A stretch of 64,000 nt of DNA. It comes from Escarpia spicata (taxonomy: Eukaryota > Annelida > Polychaeta > Sabellida > Siboglinidae). Where the stretch lies: the NCBI GenBank assembly GCA_963995525.1, contig OZ023205.1, positions 40,845,379 to 40,909,378 of the forward strand, read 5' to 3'. The position numbers and the translations under genes were made by a program. Shown here in pieces: positions 45,101-54,197 of the stretch; within the stretch, counting starts at the first letter, position 1; each line of letters starts with the position of its first letter. The notes under the pieces were generated by a model that was not told the DNA's origin, made no database searches, and worked only from the letters and a program-made list of their open reading frames with translations.

Positions 45101-46948
45101 AAACCACCGAAGATTGAAATAGTTAAACCGGAGTTCTGGGTCATGGATCACGAGATAAGGAACCAGTTAGTATTTACGTCAGTCATGCATGACTGACTAC
45201 CAGTGTAGAGACAGTTTCATGCATGGCTGACTACAGCTAAATACAGACAGTTGCCAGGGATATCATTTGCCTGGTCCTACATGACTGCATACCAGTTAGT
45301 ACGAGCAAGCATCAATGATAACATTTTACATGGTCTTTAAAATTAACATGTTCTAAAATGGTGTTTTGCATTCATGTGCAACAAAAACTAGATATTTATC
45401 AAAAAAGTTATGTTTTCACCCCAATATTAGAACAATGGTAGATTTGGCTATCAGACATGAATATCAAATAGTTCAGCGTAGGTGTTATACATATCTCTGA
45501 ACACAATAGCTTGTTTTTCCTAATGATTCCCTCATAAAGGAGTGACGTTTAAATCCTGTCCGGCCATAATGTTCATTCTGTTGTTTCCTTTCATTGCAAC
45601 TGTTAACATTTCAGACCTCACAGAAATAAAGTTGTCTTCCCAATCGAGATATTTCTTCGCATTAATGCACTTCACAATGCCATGTGCGGAGACAACTAAA
45701 GAAACTGTACATACCTCTGACAACCGATCGCTGTCACTGCTGCCACGGCTTCCACCAGGTGGCTCCCATTGACTTTGTTTTGTGACGGGGTTGAAATAGA
45801 AAGTTCTTCCCTCTTCATCGCAATGTTGCTCCCAACCTCCGATGAGTATTCGGTCAGCAGTGGCACCCTCTTTTGGCTGCTGTGGCCTTTCACTGTCAGT
45901 ATTCTGTGACCTCCTATGACCTGTTGACTAAAACAAACCAGATGGCTGTAGGTTGTGCTATGTCAGGACTATAAAATACAATATTCATGATATGATAAGG
46001 CCATTGCAATCAACATGTCATTCAAATATCATAACTGTTTAGCAAAATGATTGCAAATATAGAGAACATAACCATCAGCTTTCAATCTGCTCAAACTTTA
46101 GGCATGAGAAATAAATGTAAAATGGAACACCTGTGATTTACACCCTTTGAAAACGACCCAACCATCAGTCGACCCAACCAACCAAAACCCACCTGACCCA
46201 GCAAGCCAACCAACCAATGACCCAACCAGCCAGCCAGCCAGCCACCCAACCAACCACCCACCCATCCGACTGACCAATCAATCATCCACCTGCACACCAT
46301 AATAATACTTACCACGTTCTCATAATCCGGATCAGGCTCATCCACTGTGTCTGCCGACTTCTCACTCTTGAACGGAACATTCTCATAGTTCTCTGTAGGT
46401 TCCCTCCTTTTCACCCTATTTGCGTTGGCGTCTGTCTTTGCCTTGACCTTTGGCACAACATTTATATAATCACTATCATCCTCGACTGCATCACCTTCGT
46501 CATTGTCACATTTTTTTGCCTCCTCTGTTTTATCGTCATCATAGTCAGGCGGCGGTTCATCTAAACTGTCACACGAGTCGCCATCAAATGCGTGTTCGAG
46601 CATGTTATCAAATGCCTTTAACACATCATCCTCCACCAGCGGAGGTTTTGGCTTTTTGGGGATTGGCGGTGGTTTTGCAGGTTTTGGTTTCACTTTTGGT
46701 GGCCCAGTGCTGCTGCAGCCACCGCCAACCACAATCGTTGTCATGTGGATCTCTTGCAGATAATTCGCCGGAACGAAAATTCCCTTTTTCTCTCCACACC
46801 GAAGTACAAGCCACCAATCATCATCTGTCTTCTTCACCAGGATGCACTCATCACCAGATTTGATTGATACGCGACTACCATCTTTTTCCTCGTAATTGTA
46901 ATCGTATAATACTCGCACATTCTTCTTTGATGAAAGTGGTGTTGCCAT
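23951..46948 (-). CDS. SH3-WW-PH-RhoGAP protein of the ARHGAP12/15/27 class, 17 coding exons
   Basis: Coding exons on the minus strand, in order: 46313-46948, 45715-45927, 41553-41660, 40347-40430, 37005-37085, 36079-36132, 33982-34043, 32751-32829, 32117-32221, 31106-31204, 30287-30392, 28563-28712, 28014-28112, 27332-27409, 25971-26102, 25191-25296, 23951-24119. All junctions are GT-AG and phases agree; the sum is 2361 nt, or 786 residues, close to human relatives of about 850-890. Domains: SH3 (9-67; VLYDY, DDWW, PANYL), proline-rich 83-103, WW (244-266), two WW-like units (299-320, 320-343), PH (393-507), RhoGAP (about 598-786) with the arginine finger R634 in GIYRVSGN and NVAIVFGPTLL near the end. 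The family accelerates GTP hydrolysis by Rac/Cdc42-type GTPases at membranes. The start sits in accgccATGg, an excellent Kozak context. Odd: the donor of exon 14 is repeated 22 times. Confidence 0.92.
24783..25032 (+). mobile_element. tRNA-derived SINE in intron 16
   Basis: Head gtggtgtagcggctagag (A-box-like tggtgtagcgg) and ggattcaaattc (B-box-like). The tail gtgtaaagtgctttga is followed by ctatataaaaacttacctt. The latter two blocks recur at 33260-33322 and, inverted, at 14413-14440. It is oriented against the host gene. Confidence 0.8.
25191..25296 (-). CDS. RhoGAP gene exon 16
   Basis: Acceptor tttacag, donor cttag/gtgggt. Codes MKAQMFRDLIKVLPPANKET and EHLLR, the central RhoGAP helices. 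Confidence 0.92.
25971..26102 (-). CDS. RhoGAP gene exon 15
   Basis: Acceptor ctgtc-complement (gacag), donor gtca/gtaagt. Codes HDFDLVNSEFDLHVLTG, then ALKMFFRELKEPLFP, a highly conserved RhoGAP block. Confidence 0.93.
26625..27350 (-). repeat. 33 bp minisatellite made of repeated exon-intron junctions
   Basis: 22 units. On the minus strand the unit reads tgtgtcaaccagggtaagag followed by atgtttcaagttc. It reproduces the last 19 nt of exon 14 (…TTC TGT GTC AAC CAG G) plus the start of the intron including its donor gtaaga. Unit 22, at 27318-27350, holds the exon end itself. By eye 15 units have the canonical CAGG/gtaaga, four have CAGA/gtaaga (units 9, 12, 15, 19 from the left), and three have lost the GT (units 8, 11, 21). 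The exon frame stays open through the array (repeating FKFCVNQGKRC) and stops at 26610, just past it. Confidence 0.97.
27332..27409 (-). CDS. RhoGAP gene exon 14: arginine-finger exon
   Basis: Acceptor ttcgtag, donor caaccagg/gtaaga. Codes LQNDGIYRVSGNLAEIQKLK and FCVNQ; R634 is the expected catalytic arginine finger. The end of this exon is the seed of the 22-unit array behind it. Confidence 0.93.
27465..27785. repeat. Degenerate minisatellite in intron 13
   Basis: About twelve diverged copies of a roughly 25-28 bp unit resembling aaacatgttcacaactcaca. It lies directly upstream of exon 14, so this exon is enclosed by two unrelated minisatellites. Confidence 0.75.
28014..28112 (-). CDS. RhoGAP gene exon 13: start of the RhoGAP domain
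   Basis: Acceptor gtttcag, donor aatcggg/gtgagt. Codes VFGSHLMSLCILDNSPVPHF, then VTGCIAAIENR, the first RhoGAP helices. Confidence 0.92.
28563..28712 (-). CDS. RhoGAP gene exon 12: PH-RhoGAP linker
   Basis: Acceptor tggcag, donor ctacaag/gtgagc. Ends with IKEWLSNWFKKRPPVETLRA KGILQ in two parts; the RRP..TL..KGI block is typical of the ARHGAP12/15/27 group. A slightly downstream acceptor (gacag) is also possible in phase. Confidence 0.88.
28935..29085. repeat. Dispersed intronic repeat, copy 1
   Basis: ttgtgaattgtatatttgat, then a gtgtatgtgatcatgacagc block, cccattaaaaatc, and gatcaccatc. A second copy in the same orientation is at 30145-30280, ending only a few bases from the donor of exon 11. 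Confidence 0.6.
29090..30130. other. Intron 11, nothing recognised
   Basis: AT-rich intronic sequence without a recognisable exon or element. Confidence 0.4.
30145..30280. repeat. Dispersed intronic repeat, copy 2
   Basis: ttgtgaattgtatatttgat, gtgtacttgacgatggccca and ggtcaccatc match copy 1 at 28935-29085 in order and orientation. Confidence 0.6.
30287..30392 (-). CDS. RhoGAP gene exon 11: basic Ser-rich linker
   Basis: Acceptor ttgcgacag, donor gaacgaa/gtgagt (phase 1). Codes ISVDTLPSSDTNQRSPSTES, then APSTLGRKKAHSKER. Confidence 0.85.
31106..31204 (-). CDS. RhoGAP gene exon 10: end of the PH domain
   Basis: Acceptor tggtag, donor agtctg/gtacgt. Codes LKTHSGTDEYLLQCDSKEIH, then EWYQTLCGNIESL; the W is the invariant PH-domain C-terminal helix tryptophan. 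Confidence 0.9.
32117..32221 (-). CDS. RhoGAP gene exon 9: middle of the PH domain
   Basis: Acceptor ccacag, donor ttaatg/gtaggt. Codes KSNQPVGKPEVTIDLRDTEI, then KFGSEAMYGKKNVLM. Confidence 0.9.
32751..32829 (-). CDS. RhoGAP gene exon 8: PH domain strands
   Basis: Acceptor ctacag, donor aaccct/gtgagt. Codes KNWSQSFVATTGQMLYFYKD and QKAANP. Confidence 0.92.
33199..33322 (+). mobile_element. SINE 3' fragment in intron 7
   Basis: gtcgagatggtgttcgattg, gtgtaaagtgcttt and ctatataagaacttacct match the SINE copies at 14413-14703 and 24783-25032. The tRNA-like head is absent. Confidence 0.7.
33982..34043 (-). CDS. RhoGAP gene exon 7: start of the PH domain
   Basis: Acceptor tttcag, donor gttgaa/gtaagt (phase 2). 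Codes LKELKGTLYKKKLMENNKKL. Confidence 0.88.
34218..34409. mobile_element. TA-flanked MITE, copy 1
   Basis: Inverted ends TAtAGTCAAACCTTGCTTTA and, read inversely, TACAGTAAAACCATACTGTA, each followed by (a/g)ggtcacc. The body is 188 bp and the flanking TA dinucleotide is duplicated, as in Tc1/mariner/pogo-type MITEs. A second copy in opposite orientation is at 41913-42086. Confidence 0.8.
34618..35924. mobile_element. Pogo/Tigger-like non-autonomous element with TA duplication
   Basis: Starts at 34620 CAGTCGCGCCTCGTTATAAC and ends at 35922 with its inverse (GTTATAACGAGGCGCGACTG), bounded by TA at 34618-34619 and 35923-35924. The terminal inverted repeat is about 24 bp. TA duplication and a CAGT... 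end fit pogo-like Tc1/mariner elements; this assignment is by resemblance. No transposase is recognisable in the 1.3 kb interior, whose longest minus ORF (34984-35196) is featureless. Confidence 0.75.
34626..34745. repeat. Eight-copy 15 bp array made of the element's own terminal repeat
   Basis: Eight head-to-tail copies of cgcctcgttataacg (two with cgcccc). The same sequence forms the terminal inverted repeat of the surrounding element. Confidence 0.95.
36079..36132 (-). CDS. RhoGAP gene exon 6: linker
   Basis: Acceptor gtcag, donor gcgagg/gttcgt (phase 0/0). Codes ISSGPSTEGNGSRPVAAR. The donor is weaker than others, so this exon could be skipped without a frame change. Confidence 0.7.
36375..36520. 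repeat. Dispersed repeat, copy 2
   Basis: gggatcactcaaagtcttaa and ggtggtggtttgaaccaata match the copy at 22630-22790 in order. Confidence 0.5.
37005..37085 (-). CDS. RhoGAP gene exon 5: acidic Ser/Pro linker
   Basis: Acceptor tatcag, donor caagg/gtgagt (phase 0/0). Codes NPATVAEPESGETRPETDGA and SGPSSPR. Could be alternatively spliced in frame. Confidence 0.78.
37100..40340. other. Intron 4, about 3.3 kb
   Basis: AT-rich. Holds the 38357-38517 minisatellite and short CA/CG-rich runs near 39480-39530 and 40195-40250. No further WW or other exon found by eye, but one cannot be excluded because both flanking exons are in phase 0. Confidence 0.45.
38357..38517. repeat. ~23 bp intronic minisatellite
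   Basis: About seven copies of a unit like ggcacacctagcaacagtat with tata/taca spacers. Confidence 0.85.
40347..40430 (-). CDS. RhoGAP gene exon 4: WW-like unit
   Basis: Acceptor gttttag, donor ccagag/gtaaca. Codes WQSSVDELGRIYYFQENSSG, then ESSWDLPE: W...D..GR.YY....W.LP is the WW pattern, with W320 and W343. Confidence 0.9.
41262..41345 (+). mobile_element. LINE 3' tail fragment
   Basis: gatgcgcctctgagcttggt, then aaggatttaggtgcaatagaag, matches the 3' end of the LINE at 19895-21060 (20995-21050). Confidence 0.65.
41553..41660 (-). CDS. RhoGAP gene exon 3: WW-like unit
   Basis: Acceptor gttgcag, donor gaacgg/gtaagt. Codes SSRRSLRRMTSIPLGWTEER, then SDTGDIRFVNEVTKER. P..GW.E...D.G...F.N..T.E fits a WW domain whose second W would be the first codon of exon 4. 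Confidence 0.85.
41913..42086. mobile_element. TA-flanked MITE, copy 2
   Basis: Ends TACAGGGAAACCTCACTATT and, read inversely, TACAGTCAAACCTTGCTTTA followed by tggtcacc. 170 bp with TA on both sides. The right end is nearly identical to the left end of copy 1 (34218), so the copies are inverted relative to each other. Confidence 0.8.
42090..45700. other. Intron 2, no exon recognised
   Basis: Very AT-rich. Two small divergent ORFs (43510-43776 minus, 88 codons; 43779-44087 plus, 102 codons) start 3 bp apart but show no recognisable domain. Confidence 0.4.
45715..45927 (-). CDS. RhoGAP gene exon 2: first WW domain
   Basis: Acceptor gttttag, donor tcagag/gtatgt (phase 0/0). Codes a polar linker, then GWEQHCDEEGRTFYFNPVTK and QSQWEPPGG: a clean WW domain with W244 and W266. 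Confidence 0.93.
46140..46275. repeat. (CCAA)/(CCAG) tetranucleotide repeat in intron 1
   Basis: Runs of ccaaccaacc and cagccagcc starting about 35 bp behind the donor of exon 1. Read through, it yields the Trp/Gly-rich tail of the long ORF here, which is intronic. Confidence 0.85.
46313..46948 (-). CDS. RhoGAP gene exon 1: SH3 domain and proline/tyrosine-motif region
   Basis: Starts MATPLSSKKNVRVLYDYNYE; donor gaacgtg/gtaagt. SH3 residues 9-67 with DDWW (43-46) and PANYL (60-64). Then PPKVKPKPAKPPPIPKKP, an acidic stretch, and three YxNV motifs (YINV, YENV, YENV) near residues 150-212. Confidence 0.93.
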
Positions 46949-47079
46949 GGCGGTTATAAGATGCCTGTTTGTGAATATGACATGTGCAGATGTTTCTGAA
47001 AGAAACCATTCGTCAACTATAGAGATGGTGACCAGAATCCTTATTAAATCAAACTGTCTAATTGAAGTCCTATAATATA

Positions 47080-47120
47080 TAAATTATATACATATATATA
47101 ATTTATATATATATACAGGC
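47080..47120. repeat. AT-rich microsatellite upstream of the RhoGAP gene
   Basis: Short (TA)n tracts about 130 bp above the start codon; any proximal promoter must lie around here. Confidence 0.7.
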
Positions 47121-47294
47121 AGTTCCACAGTGTCGGGTGTACATTTTGGACACTTTAGTCATGCAATAGATCTTGGGGTAGAAAGTGCCACAACTTTTCA
47201 CTGACATGTACTATAAAAACCAACTATGACATTGTTATGACATACAGACTTTGTTCTCTCCTAAGTCATTTTGATCATACAATGAAAAACATGC

Positions 47295-48175
47295 ATGGTA
47301 TCAGACGTATTCACACAAACCTTAAATTTTACACCCCATATAAGGTTATATCAAAATCTCTGTGATGGGACGGTATATTACGGGGATGCGCTGCTTGCTG
47401 GACTACCACTTGAACATTTGAATAAACTCCAACGCATTCAAAACATGGCAGCAAGAATCATTACTCTTACACCTCGCCGAGATCATATTACCCCAATCCT
47501 GAAAGAACTGCACTGGCTACCTGTGAAATGTCGAATCGAATTCAAGATTCTTATGCATGTGTATCGATGTCTGAACGGCACCGGACCATTGTACCTGGAG
47601 AACATGCTGAAGACACAGTGCTCTGCAGGGCGCACACGTTCGTCCCAACTATATCTGCTACACGTGCCGCGAACGAAGCTTGTTAGTTTTGGTGATCGTG
47701 CATTCGAAGTGATAGGACCTCGATTGTGGAATCTGCTGCCGTTTCAAATAAAATGTAGTGGAAACCTAACACTGTTCAAACGGACTCTGAAAACACACAT
47801 GTTCAAAGCCGAATACTGTTGACATTTTACTTTCTTTAACATTTTACTCCTAAACTTATATTTTATTTATCTACCCACGATTGCATATATGTAAATATTA
47901 TATATATTATTTATTCCATATATACATAAAGTATCTTATATATCTTAATAATGTTTAAATAACAGCTTTATATATACATATTTTTATTTATCTATTTTTA
48001 GTAATTAAATAAAATTGTTCTGTTTTTATAATTATTATATCAAATTTGTATTTTATATCTACTGTGCACATACCTTTGCTAAATTTTAATGTTTTATTAT
48101 ATTAGCTTCTTGTACAGCGCTCTGAGCAATTTATTGGAAATTGCGCTCTATAAAAAAATAAATATTATATTAATA
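47295..48175 (+). mobile_element. CR1/L2-type LINE 3' fragment
   Basis: The plus frame 47295-47822 holds GDALLAGLPLEHLNKLQRIQ, NMAARIITLTPRRDHITPIL, KELHWLPVKCRIEFKIL and FGDRAFEVIGPRLWNLLP, the standard C-terminal segment of CR1/L2-like reverse-transcriptase ORFs, followed by an AT-rich 3' UTR ending gcgctctataaaaaaataaa. The 5' half is missing. It sits about 350 bp upstream of the RhoGAP start, in opposite orientation. Confidence 0.85.
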
Positions 48176-50780
48176 TTATTAAAAATAGTTTGTCATGTAT
48201 ATGTGGGGCAGATGTTAATCTGTTGACTAGACCAAATAAAAGGTTGTCTATGTGACATTTAGAAAAAAATAGACAAGAATATGTTTGGTGTGGGACGTAC
48301 ATTTGTTTGGTGTCGGACGTATACGTGTGAAGTACAATTGTCGTGTCATACCGTTCTTCTCATAGGTGGATGTTTGGGAATGACAAACTTGGTTTGTATT
48401 GAAAATGTGCTCTATCTGAGACTACCAAGATGCTCTTGATTCATGATCTATCTATACTTCTACAATATGCCTTCCAATCCAGGAAATTTACAGGATAAGC
48501 ATATCCATGAATGCACACATTAAACTGGGTGTAGTGTGATTCGTTCAAGACAATGCATAGTTCTCAGAGCAGGCCTTGACATTACCACTGGCCCGCTGGC
48601 CTGGCGCCTTTTTTGAGGCTGTTGGGCCAGTTCGGGCCACCAGTTTTCATATTTTACTGGCCCACCGGGCCACTGGTTTCAATGCGATTGACCGCCATTG
48701 TGTTTCTGGTAACCTGACCCTACCTAAAAAATAGGACAACCTAAAGCCTAATCTTTTTATTTGATATTTAAATCAATATGTGTTTGTTACATTTTTGTTA
48801 TAACTAATTAAATAACAGCAACTAAAACTCAGCCATGCGTATATGGTGCCAAACTCATTTGTATCCACCCGCATGATTGGCGAATGGCGGGGGTCATTAA
48901 TTATTCTCCCAATAAGAGGTCTTGTGACACATTGGCTACTGATGGCAGATAATCTCTGCATTATAAAATGGTAGTGCATATAATATTCCACAATGGAAAG
49001 GCATCAATGAAATTTGTTATACTGTCGAAGATTTGATAGCATTGTGAAAGACCATTGCTGCACCAGTGGATCTTGTAATACAGCTGTGCCTTGGGCGAAA
49101 AAAGAGCAAGGTCAGGACTCTGGACAACGTTCACATTGTCGCGCACACCAATGAGTTGTTTACATCAGCATCAGTCATCGCCAGTCATGATGATAATGTG
49201 ATACATGGTATCCGCTGCGTTCAGATGCATATTTATCATGGTATAAATAATAATGTGCCTGATCCTGGCAATACCGTTTTAGCATTGAGCCTCAGGCACA
49301 GCCAAAACCAAGAAAGGCTTTTGATAGACAGCCAGCTAAAGTATCAAGCCCGAGCTGAAAATAGGTCGGTGATGTCTCAGATCTCTGTATCAACATATTT
49401 TTTTACCAAATCCGGGCCAGTAACTTTTCAAATCTTTTCATTCGTTCAAATTTTAGTCTAGATGATGCATGGGGCGAAATGGTTTCTGACACACCGTTGC
49501 TAATGGGATTCAGGTTTTTGGGCATTGGAATTGTCTTGAGAAACAAATCTTTACAACAATATTTTTATACGGCACATTAAAAGAATATGTGATATTATGC
49601 ATGAATGTATATATGCATTATTCTTCTTCCAGTACATGCACACAATCATTATGTTGATTACACTGGCACTGGGAATTTAGAAAGTGAGATCCCTGGACCC
49701 AGTTCAGTGAGTCCACGAGAGGTTTTTACCAATTCACTGCTTGGGATTTTTTACTTCCCCTGATATAAGACACCCGATAGAAGGGACCAATGGCTTATAC
49801 TGTCCTTTCAGAAAGCCACAGATAATGTAGGGTGAACAAAATTGCCCAAGTTTTTACTTGGTGACCGATTTACTGGTACCAAACCACTGACTGGTTGGCA
49901 TAATGATTCAAAGTGTCGAACCCTCACCCTGTTTCCTCAGATCAACAGTCCGCCGCTCTCAACCACTGCACCCCACATTGTATATCAACACTGCCCTAAC
50001 ATCGTGTCGCAGTGCCAGTCATAGACATAGTGTGAGCGTGACAGTCAACATTAGACAACAGTTCTGAACTGAACTTCTGAATACTAAGTCTAACTCTAAG
50101 TGAAGCGGGGCGTGTCGTGCTTTAATTTCGCTCATCATAATTGACATAAACAACTTTTAAACATATCCTAGCCATGTCAAAAGCCATTCGGCTCCATAGC
50201 TCAGAATTTGGACCGCATAAATGCTATGTAATTCCTATCACGCACATTAGGAAGTTAATCCCGAGACTTGACGAACATTTCGGCGAGGTGGAATGATTCG
50301 ACTAGTCTACGAGCTTGAAGTGCTAACATTGACCGCAATACCGTCAAGCACACACCATTACTTACAGTGTCAGTTTCACATGTACGTTTCACAGGTCTTC
50401 TGAGCATCAACAAAGTGTCAATGGATCAAAGGAACGCCGTCATTACTTTCTATCGGGTTTTTACCTGGCTGAAAGTTTCACCTGGCTGATTTTCAACCAA
50501 CTTCCGGGTGCCTCGCCCTCCAAACAAGTCGCGAAATAAACCGGAAAAAGAAGAGGAATCATATCATATGTCATTGCCATTGGTTGGCTGAAACGGGAAA
50601 GCCCCTGGAAAATCCGGCAATTTCTTCCAATGAAATCGCGACATTGTCAACGGAAAAACATCGTTTGCTGTAAGAGTTATATAATTTACACATCATTCAC
50701 GCACTAAGATCTCGTTTGTAATGTGTCTATTCATACTAACGTGAGTATTCAAGAGAAAGGGTGCGTAGTCTAAGACCTAA
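48176..50780. other. Intergenic sequence, no gene recognised
   Basis: A stretch at about 48570-48680, rich in ggcccgctggcc/ggcccaccgggcc, resembles one end of a hAT-type element, but no partner end or target duplication was found. Otherwise short featureless ORFs. Confidence 0.4.
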
Positions 50781-50844
50781 GATAGGTATGTCAACATCCG
50801 CTGGGCGGCAGCACCGCTCAGCGTCGGTTTAACGCGTTCCAGAA

Positions 50845-51102
50845 ATGGCGCAGGTTTTTTGCCGCGCAGTCGATCTGCTGGATCACATGGTCTCGGAAAA
50901 CGTCGTGGATCTCGATATGCATACTAATTTTGTTTACTGTTTACATTTATATCGACCAATGAATGCCATCAGAAGATGCTCGGCGGGTAAAATCTGTTAC
51001 ATTGTATTCGGCCGGGCAAGATTAAGGTTAATGGTGAACTTTGCGTTGTGTTTACTTATAACAATTTTAATATATTTTAGCGTGTATCTTAAAAATGCTT
51101 AG
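50845..51102 (+). other. Possible first coding exon or small unknown ORF
   Basis: 85 codons from an ATG in a locally GC- and CpG-richer stretch (50790-50920), beginning MAQVFCRAVDLLDHMVSENV. The second half is an AT-rich hydrophobic tail and may be intron. No domain recognised and no convincing donor found. Confidence 0.2.
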
Positions 51103-51109
51103 GTGTCTT

Positions 51110-52040
51110 TGTGAAACTAGAATCCTAGCTTTCATATGGTATAACTATGAATCTTGTATATCCATGCGGAATGCAAGGAAGACTAATCTTAGATGACCGG
51201 TAGCGTGCCAGTTTGATGCGTTTTGTAAGTCGCTCGGCGCATTAGCGGCTGTTTACTTTATAATGTATGCGCCGAGGCGCGGCGCCATTCTAACGTATGC
51301 CCGATCGATATTGTAATCTGTGCCATCCCCACTTTTATCAGTTAAATGTTACAAAGTTGTGATTGGATATTTGTTATATATGCAATACTGTTTTCTAGTG
51401 ATCAATATTTTTAGGACAAGTTAAACAATTTCGAAAACTGACATTTACGGCGATGTCTATTGATGTCACATCTGTGTCTGATTGGCTGTGCGCTCTACTT
51501 CCTTTTCAAGCAATATAGGAATACGTTCTTAATTTGAACAATCCACACTTTTAACAGTTCAATTTTAGTAAGTTGTATTAATAAAATGTAATACGTGTAT
51601 ATTATTATCGTGTCTGTATCAGTATTTTTATGATAGAAATTACGATCAGTTAATATTTCCACTTTAATTTACATCACCAGTGGCAGTAGTAGGCCGTACT
51701 GTATTCCTTTAGAATTCACATTTTATAATTCAGTCTATAGTCATGTTGAATATCCATTTTGTTGATGTTAATAATATTTACTGTTTTGTTTGTGGTGTTT
51801 TTATGAATCATAATATCTTGTTGTGATTTGTATTTCATGCCACAAATACTCAGGAATTCTGGTGGTGAAGATGAAGATAAGTTACGATATATCAAACAAT
51901 CTTGCATACTCACATACAAGGAGAGAATGTTCACACTGTCGCCTCCACGTGGCTTCTGTCATGAATCACAACACCGAAGTGATATCGATGTGTGCACTAA
52001 GAAAAGTGTGGTATTGCAAAAATGTAATGTTTTTTATTTT
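51110..52040. other. Intergenic or intronic sequence, nothing recognised
   Basis: AT-rich. Ends in a polypyrimidine tract and ttttcag directly before the ATG at 52050. Confidence 0.4.
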
Positions 52041-52049
52041 ATTTTCAGA

Positions 52050-52567
52050 ATGGATTCCGAAGCACGCAAGGCCAAACTGCTAATCATTGGGCACAGTTTT
52101 GTCATTGGTCAGAAGCGTGTACCAGCAATGCTGAGTACCGCTATTTCTGTCCCGACCTTCTCCTGTCTTGTATGTTTGACAAGGTTGTCTTTCTAGTAAA
52201 AGGGGGACTTACCTTGGGTGGTTTGTTCCGTGAATTTGGAGCTGTGTGTGCAGAGGTGTCAAATGTTGTTTTAATCGACATAGGAACGAATGATCTATGC
52301 AATGGCTGTGCACCTGAAGAATTGGCAGGAGGTGTGTCATTTGCTCACAAACTGACTTCAATACCTTCTGTATTACAAGTAGTGATATGCCATATTCTAA
52401 CACGAATTCCCAAGTCCGGCAGCCACTATGTTGTTCCAAATGATTTTGACCAAGCCCGGCACATTGTTAGTACACGAATAGCCCAGCTGATCACTGATTC
52501 AAATAAAATAAATTTCTGGGCACATCGTGAATTTTTTCTTCCAAAGCATTTTGCAAGAGACACATGA
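52050..52567 (+). pseudogene. SGNH/GDSL-type hydrolase-like ORF with a frameshift
   Basis: First frame from 52050 reads MDSEARKAKLLIIGHSFVIG, where GHSF resembles the block I GDS(L) nucleophile motif. From about 52133 another frame continues EYRYFCPDLLLSCMFDKVVF, then LVKGGLTLGGLFREFG and VVLIDIGTNDLCNG (block III GxND) to a stop at 52567. The shift lies between about 52105 and 52132. Such domains occur both in cellular enzymes and in LINE ORFs. The tract ttttcag just before the ATG may be a splice acceptor, so an upstream exon is possible. The block V DxxH is not evident. Confidence 0.5.
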
Positions 52568-53184
52568 GTACCATTGGCATGAAGAGATATGTCGGTAGCA
52601 TGAGGAGAGCAGCTATTATAGCTTTCAAGCGATGTCAACAGGTTTAGCTGCTTTCTTCATGCTACAACATGTGCACTCTGTCACTATTTTTTCTAATACA
52701 TTTTTTTATCTTCAGAATTGTCACTTCAAAAAACAGTTCAACCAAAACAACCATTATGAATCAAAATTACTTTTCAAAACACAACTGCAAAACAGAATTT
52801 GGCATATCACTACTTCACTTGCATCAGCTTTGTCTAGATCATTTGTTTCTGTGTTGATGATGAACACCTTTGGCTTTGATGTCACTGAATACATAACTTC
52901 AACTGCATGCAATAAACCATCCATGTTAAGTCTTAATTCTCCTTGGCAGACAACCTTTCATTCATATATATATACAGCTCAAAATTTGCAATTGTTTTTC
53001 TTTACCTTTCAAAATTAAATTCTGATTCAATTAGAAATCATCATTGTTAAAATATTCTAAGAATATTTATTTAGAAATTGCTATTGTATTTGTAAAGTAA
53101 ATTTTCAAATTACTGACTTACCTACGCACAAGACTGTGCCTAACAGGAAACAGCTGTAGGCCTGCACCAATGTCAATAATGGCA

Positions 53185-53600
53185 AGTGCTCGCATGGGTC
53201 AACTCTTCAGGAATTGACAAAGCTCTTTGATCTCTGCAGAAGTGTCTGGCACCATATTCGCTTCATATCCATTGCTCAACTCAAATTTATGTGGAATAAC
53301 AATGTGCACACTTGAAGAACATTGCTACATGACTTTGAGAAATGTAGACGTCGCTACTAGGATGTTTTCGTTCTTCAACAACTGGCAGAGCTGTGATATC
53401 AGCAGAAATGGGTAGTGCGGCTATAGTTATGCTTACCTCACATCCGTTGCTCAACTGGAAGTTATGTGCAGTGAAAATATGCTCACATAATGAAAGCTGC
53501 TATACAACTGAGAATTATAGATATTGCTCCTTGCATGGGTCGACTCATCAGCAACTGGCAGAGTTCTCTGATCATGGTAGAATATGCTGGTGTCGTAGCA
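53185..53600. repeat. ~175 bp tandem repeat, about 2.3 copies
   Basis: tcgcatgggtcaactcttca...caaagctctttgat, ttcttcaacaactggcagag...ctgtgatat, and tgcatgggtcgactcatcag...agttctctgat recur at about 53190, 53375 and 53530. The intervening cat(a)tccgttgctcaactgg-aa segment is also repeated. Confidence 0.6.
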
Positions 53601-53640
53601 AACCCAGTGCATACTTTCTTGGACTTTCACACACAAATTA

Positions 53641-53812
53641 CGAACTTCAGTGCATATTGCATGGACTTATGCATATTACTTATCGTGAATTATGAACTAT
53701 AATTCAGTGCATATTGCACGGCCTTACACATGTTACCTATCTTAAAGGTGTGAACTTCAGTGCATGTTGCGCGGACTTATGCACGTTACCTATCGTGAAA
53801 TTATGAACATTT
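53641..53812. repeat. ~57 bp tandem repeat, three copies
   Basis: Unit like gaacttcagtgcatattgca followed by cggacttatgcatgttacct and atcgtgaaattat. Confidence 0.85.
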
Positions 53813-54197
53813 ATATAATAACCTGGTGTAACCATTAACCTTTGTAAAATATTATGAATGGTGCTGCACTGTTTACGTTATAATAAATTGCCTTGATGGA
53901 TTTTTCAATGATATCATGTTTTGTAAAAAATGTTCACACTCAGTTATAGGAGCCAAGTTAACTTTAACCTCCCCCACCATTACTTGATTGACCTATAAAA
54001 TGTGTTCTTTTTATTTCCATGGTGAACTCATTTTGAATTCAGTCCAAATTTAGGGGAGTGATACATGTCCAATGTAAATCTGCTAGGCACTGTTCAGTAA
54101 AAGGTCCTCTAGTACACAAAATGGTCCGGTAAATATTATTCTACTAATCCCTGTTCATAGGTCAACTGTGAGCACTAGTTAAATAAGTAGGCCATGT

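Noticed and set aside
46091..46312. Trp/Gly-rich C-terminal tail of the 285-codon SH3 ORF
   Set aside because: Lies after a strong donor (gaacgtg/gtaagt) and is the translation of a CCAA-type intronic repeat.
48570..48680. hAT element end (ggcccgctggcc motif)
   Set aside because: Only one end seen; no matching inverted end or 8 bp duplication found.
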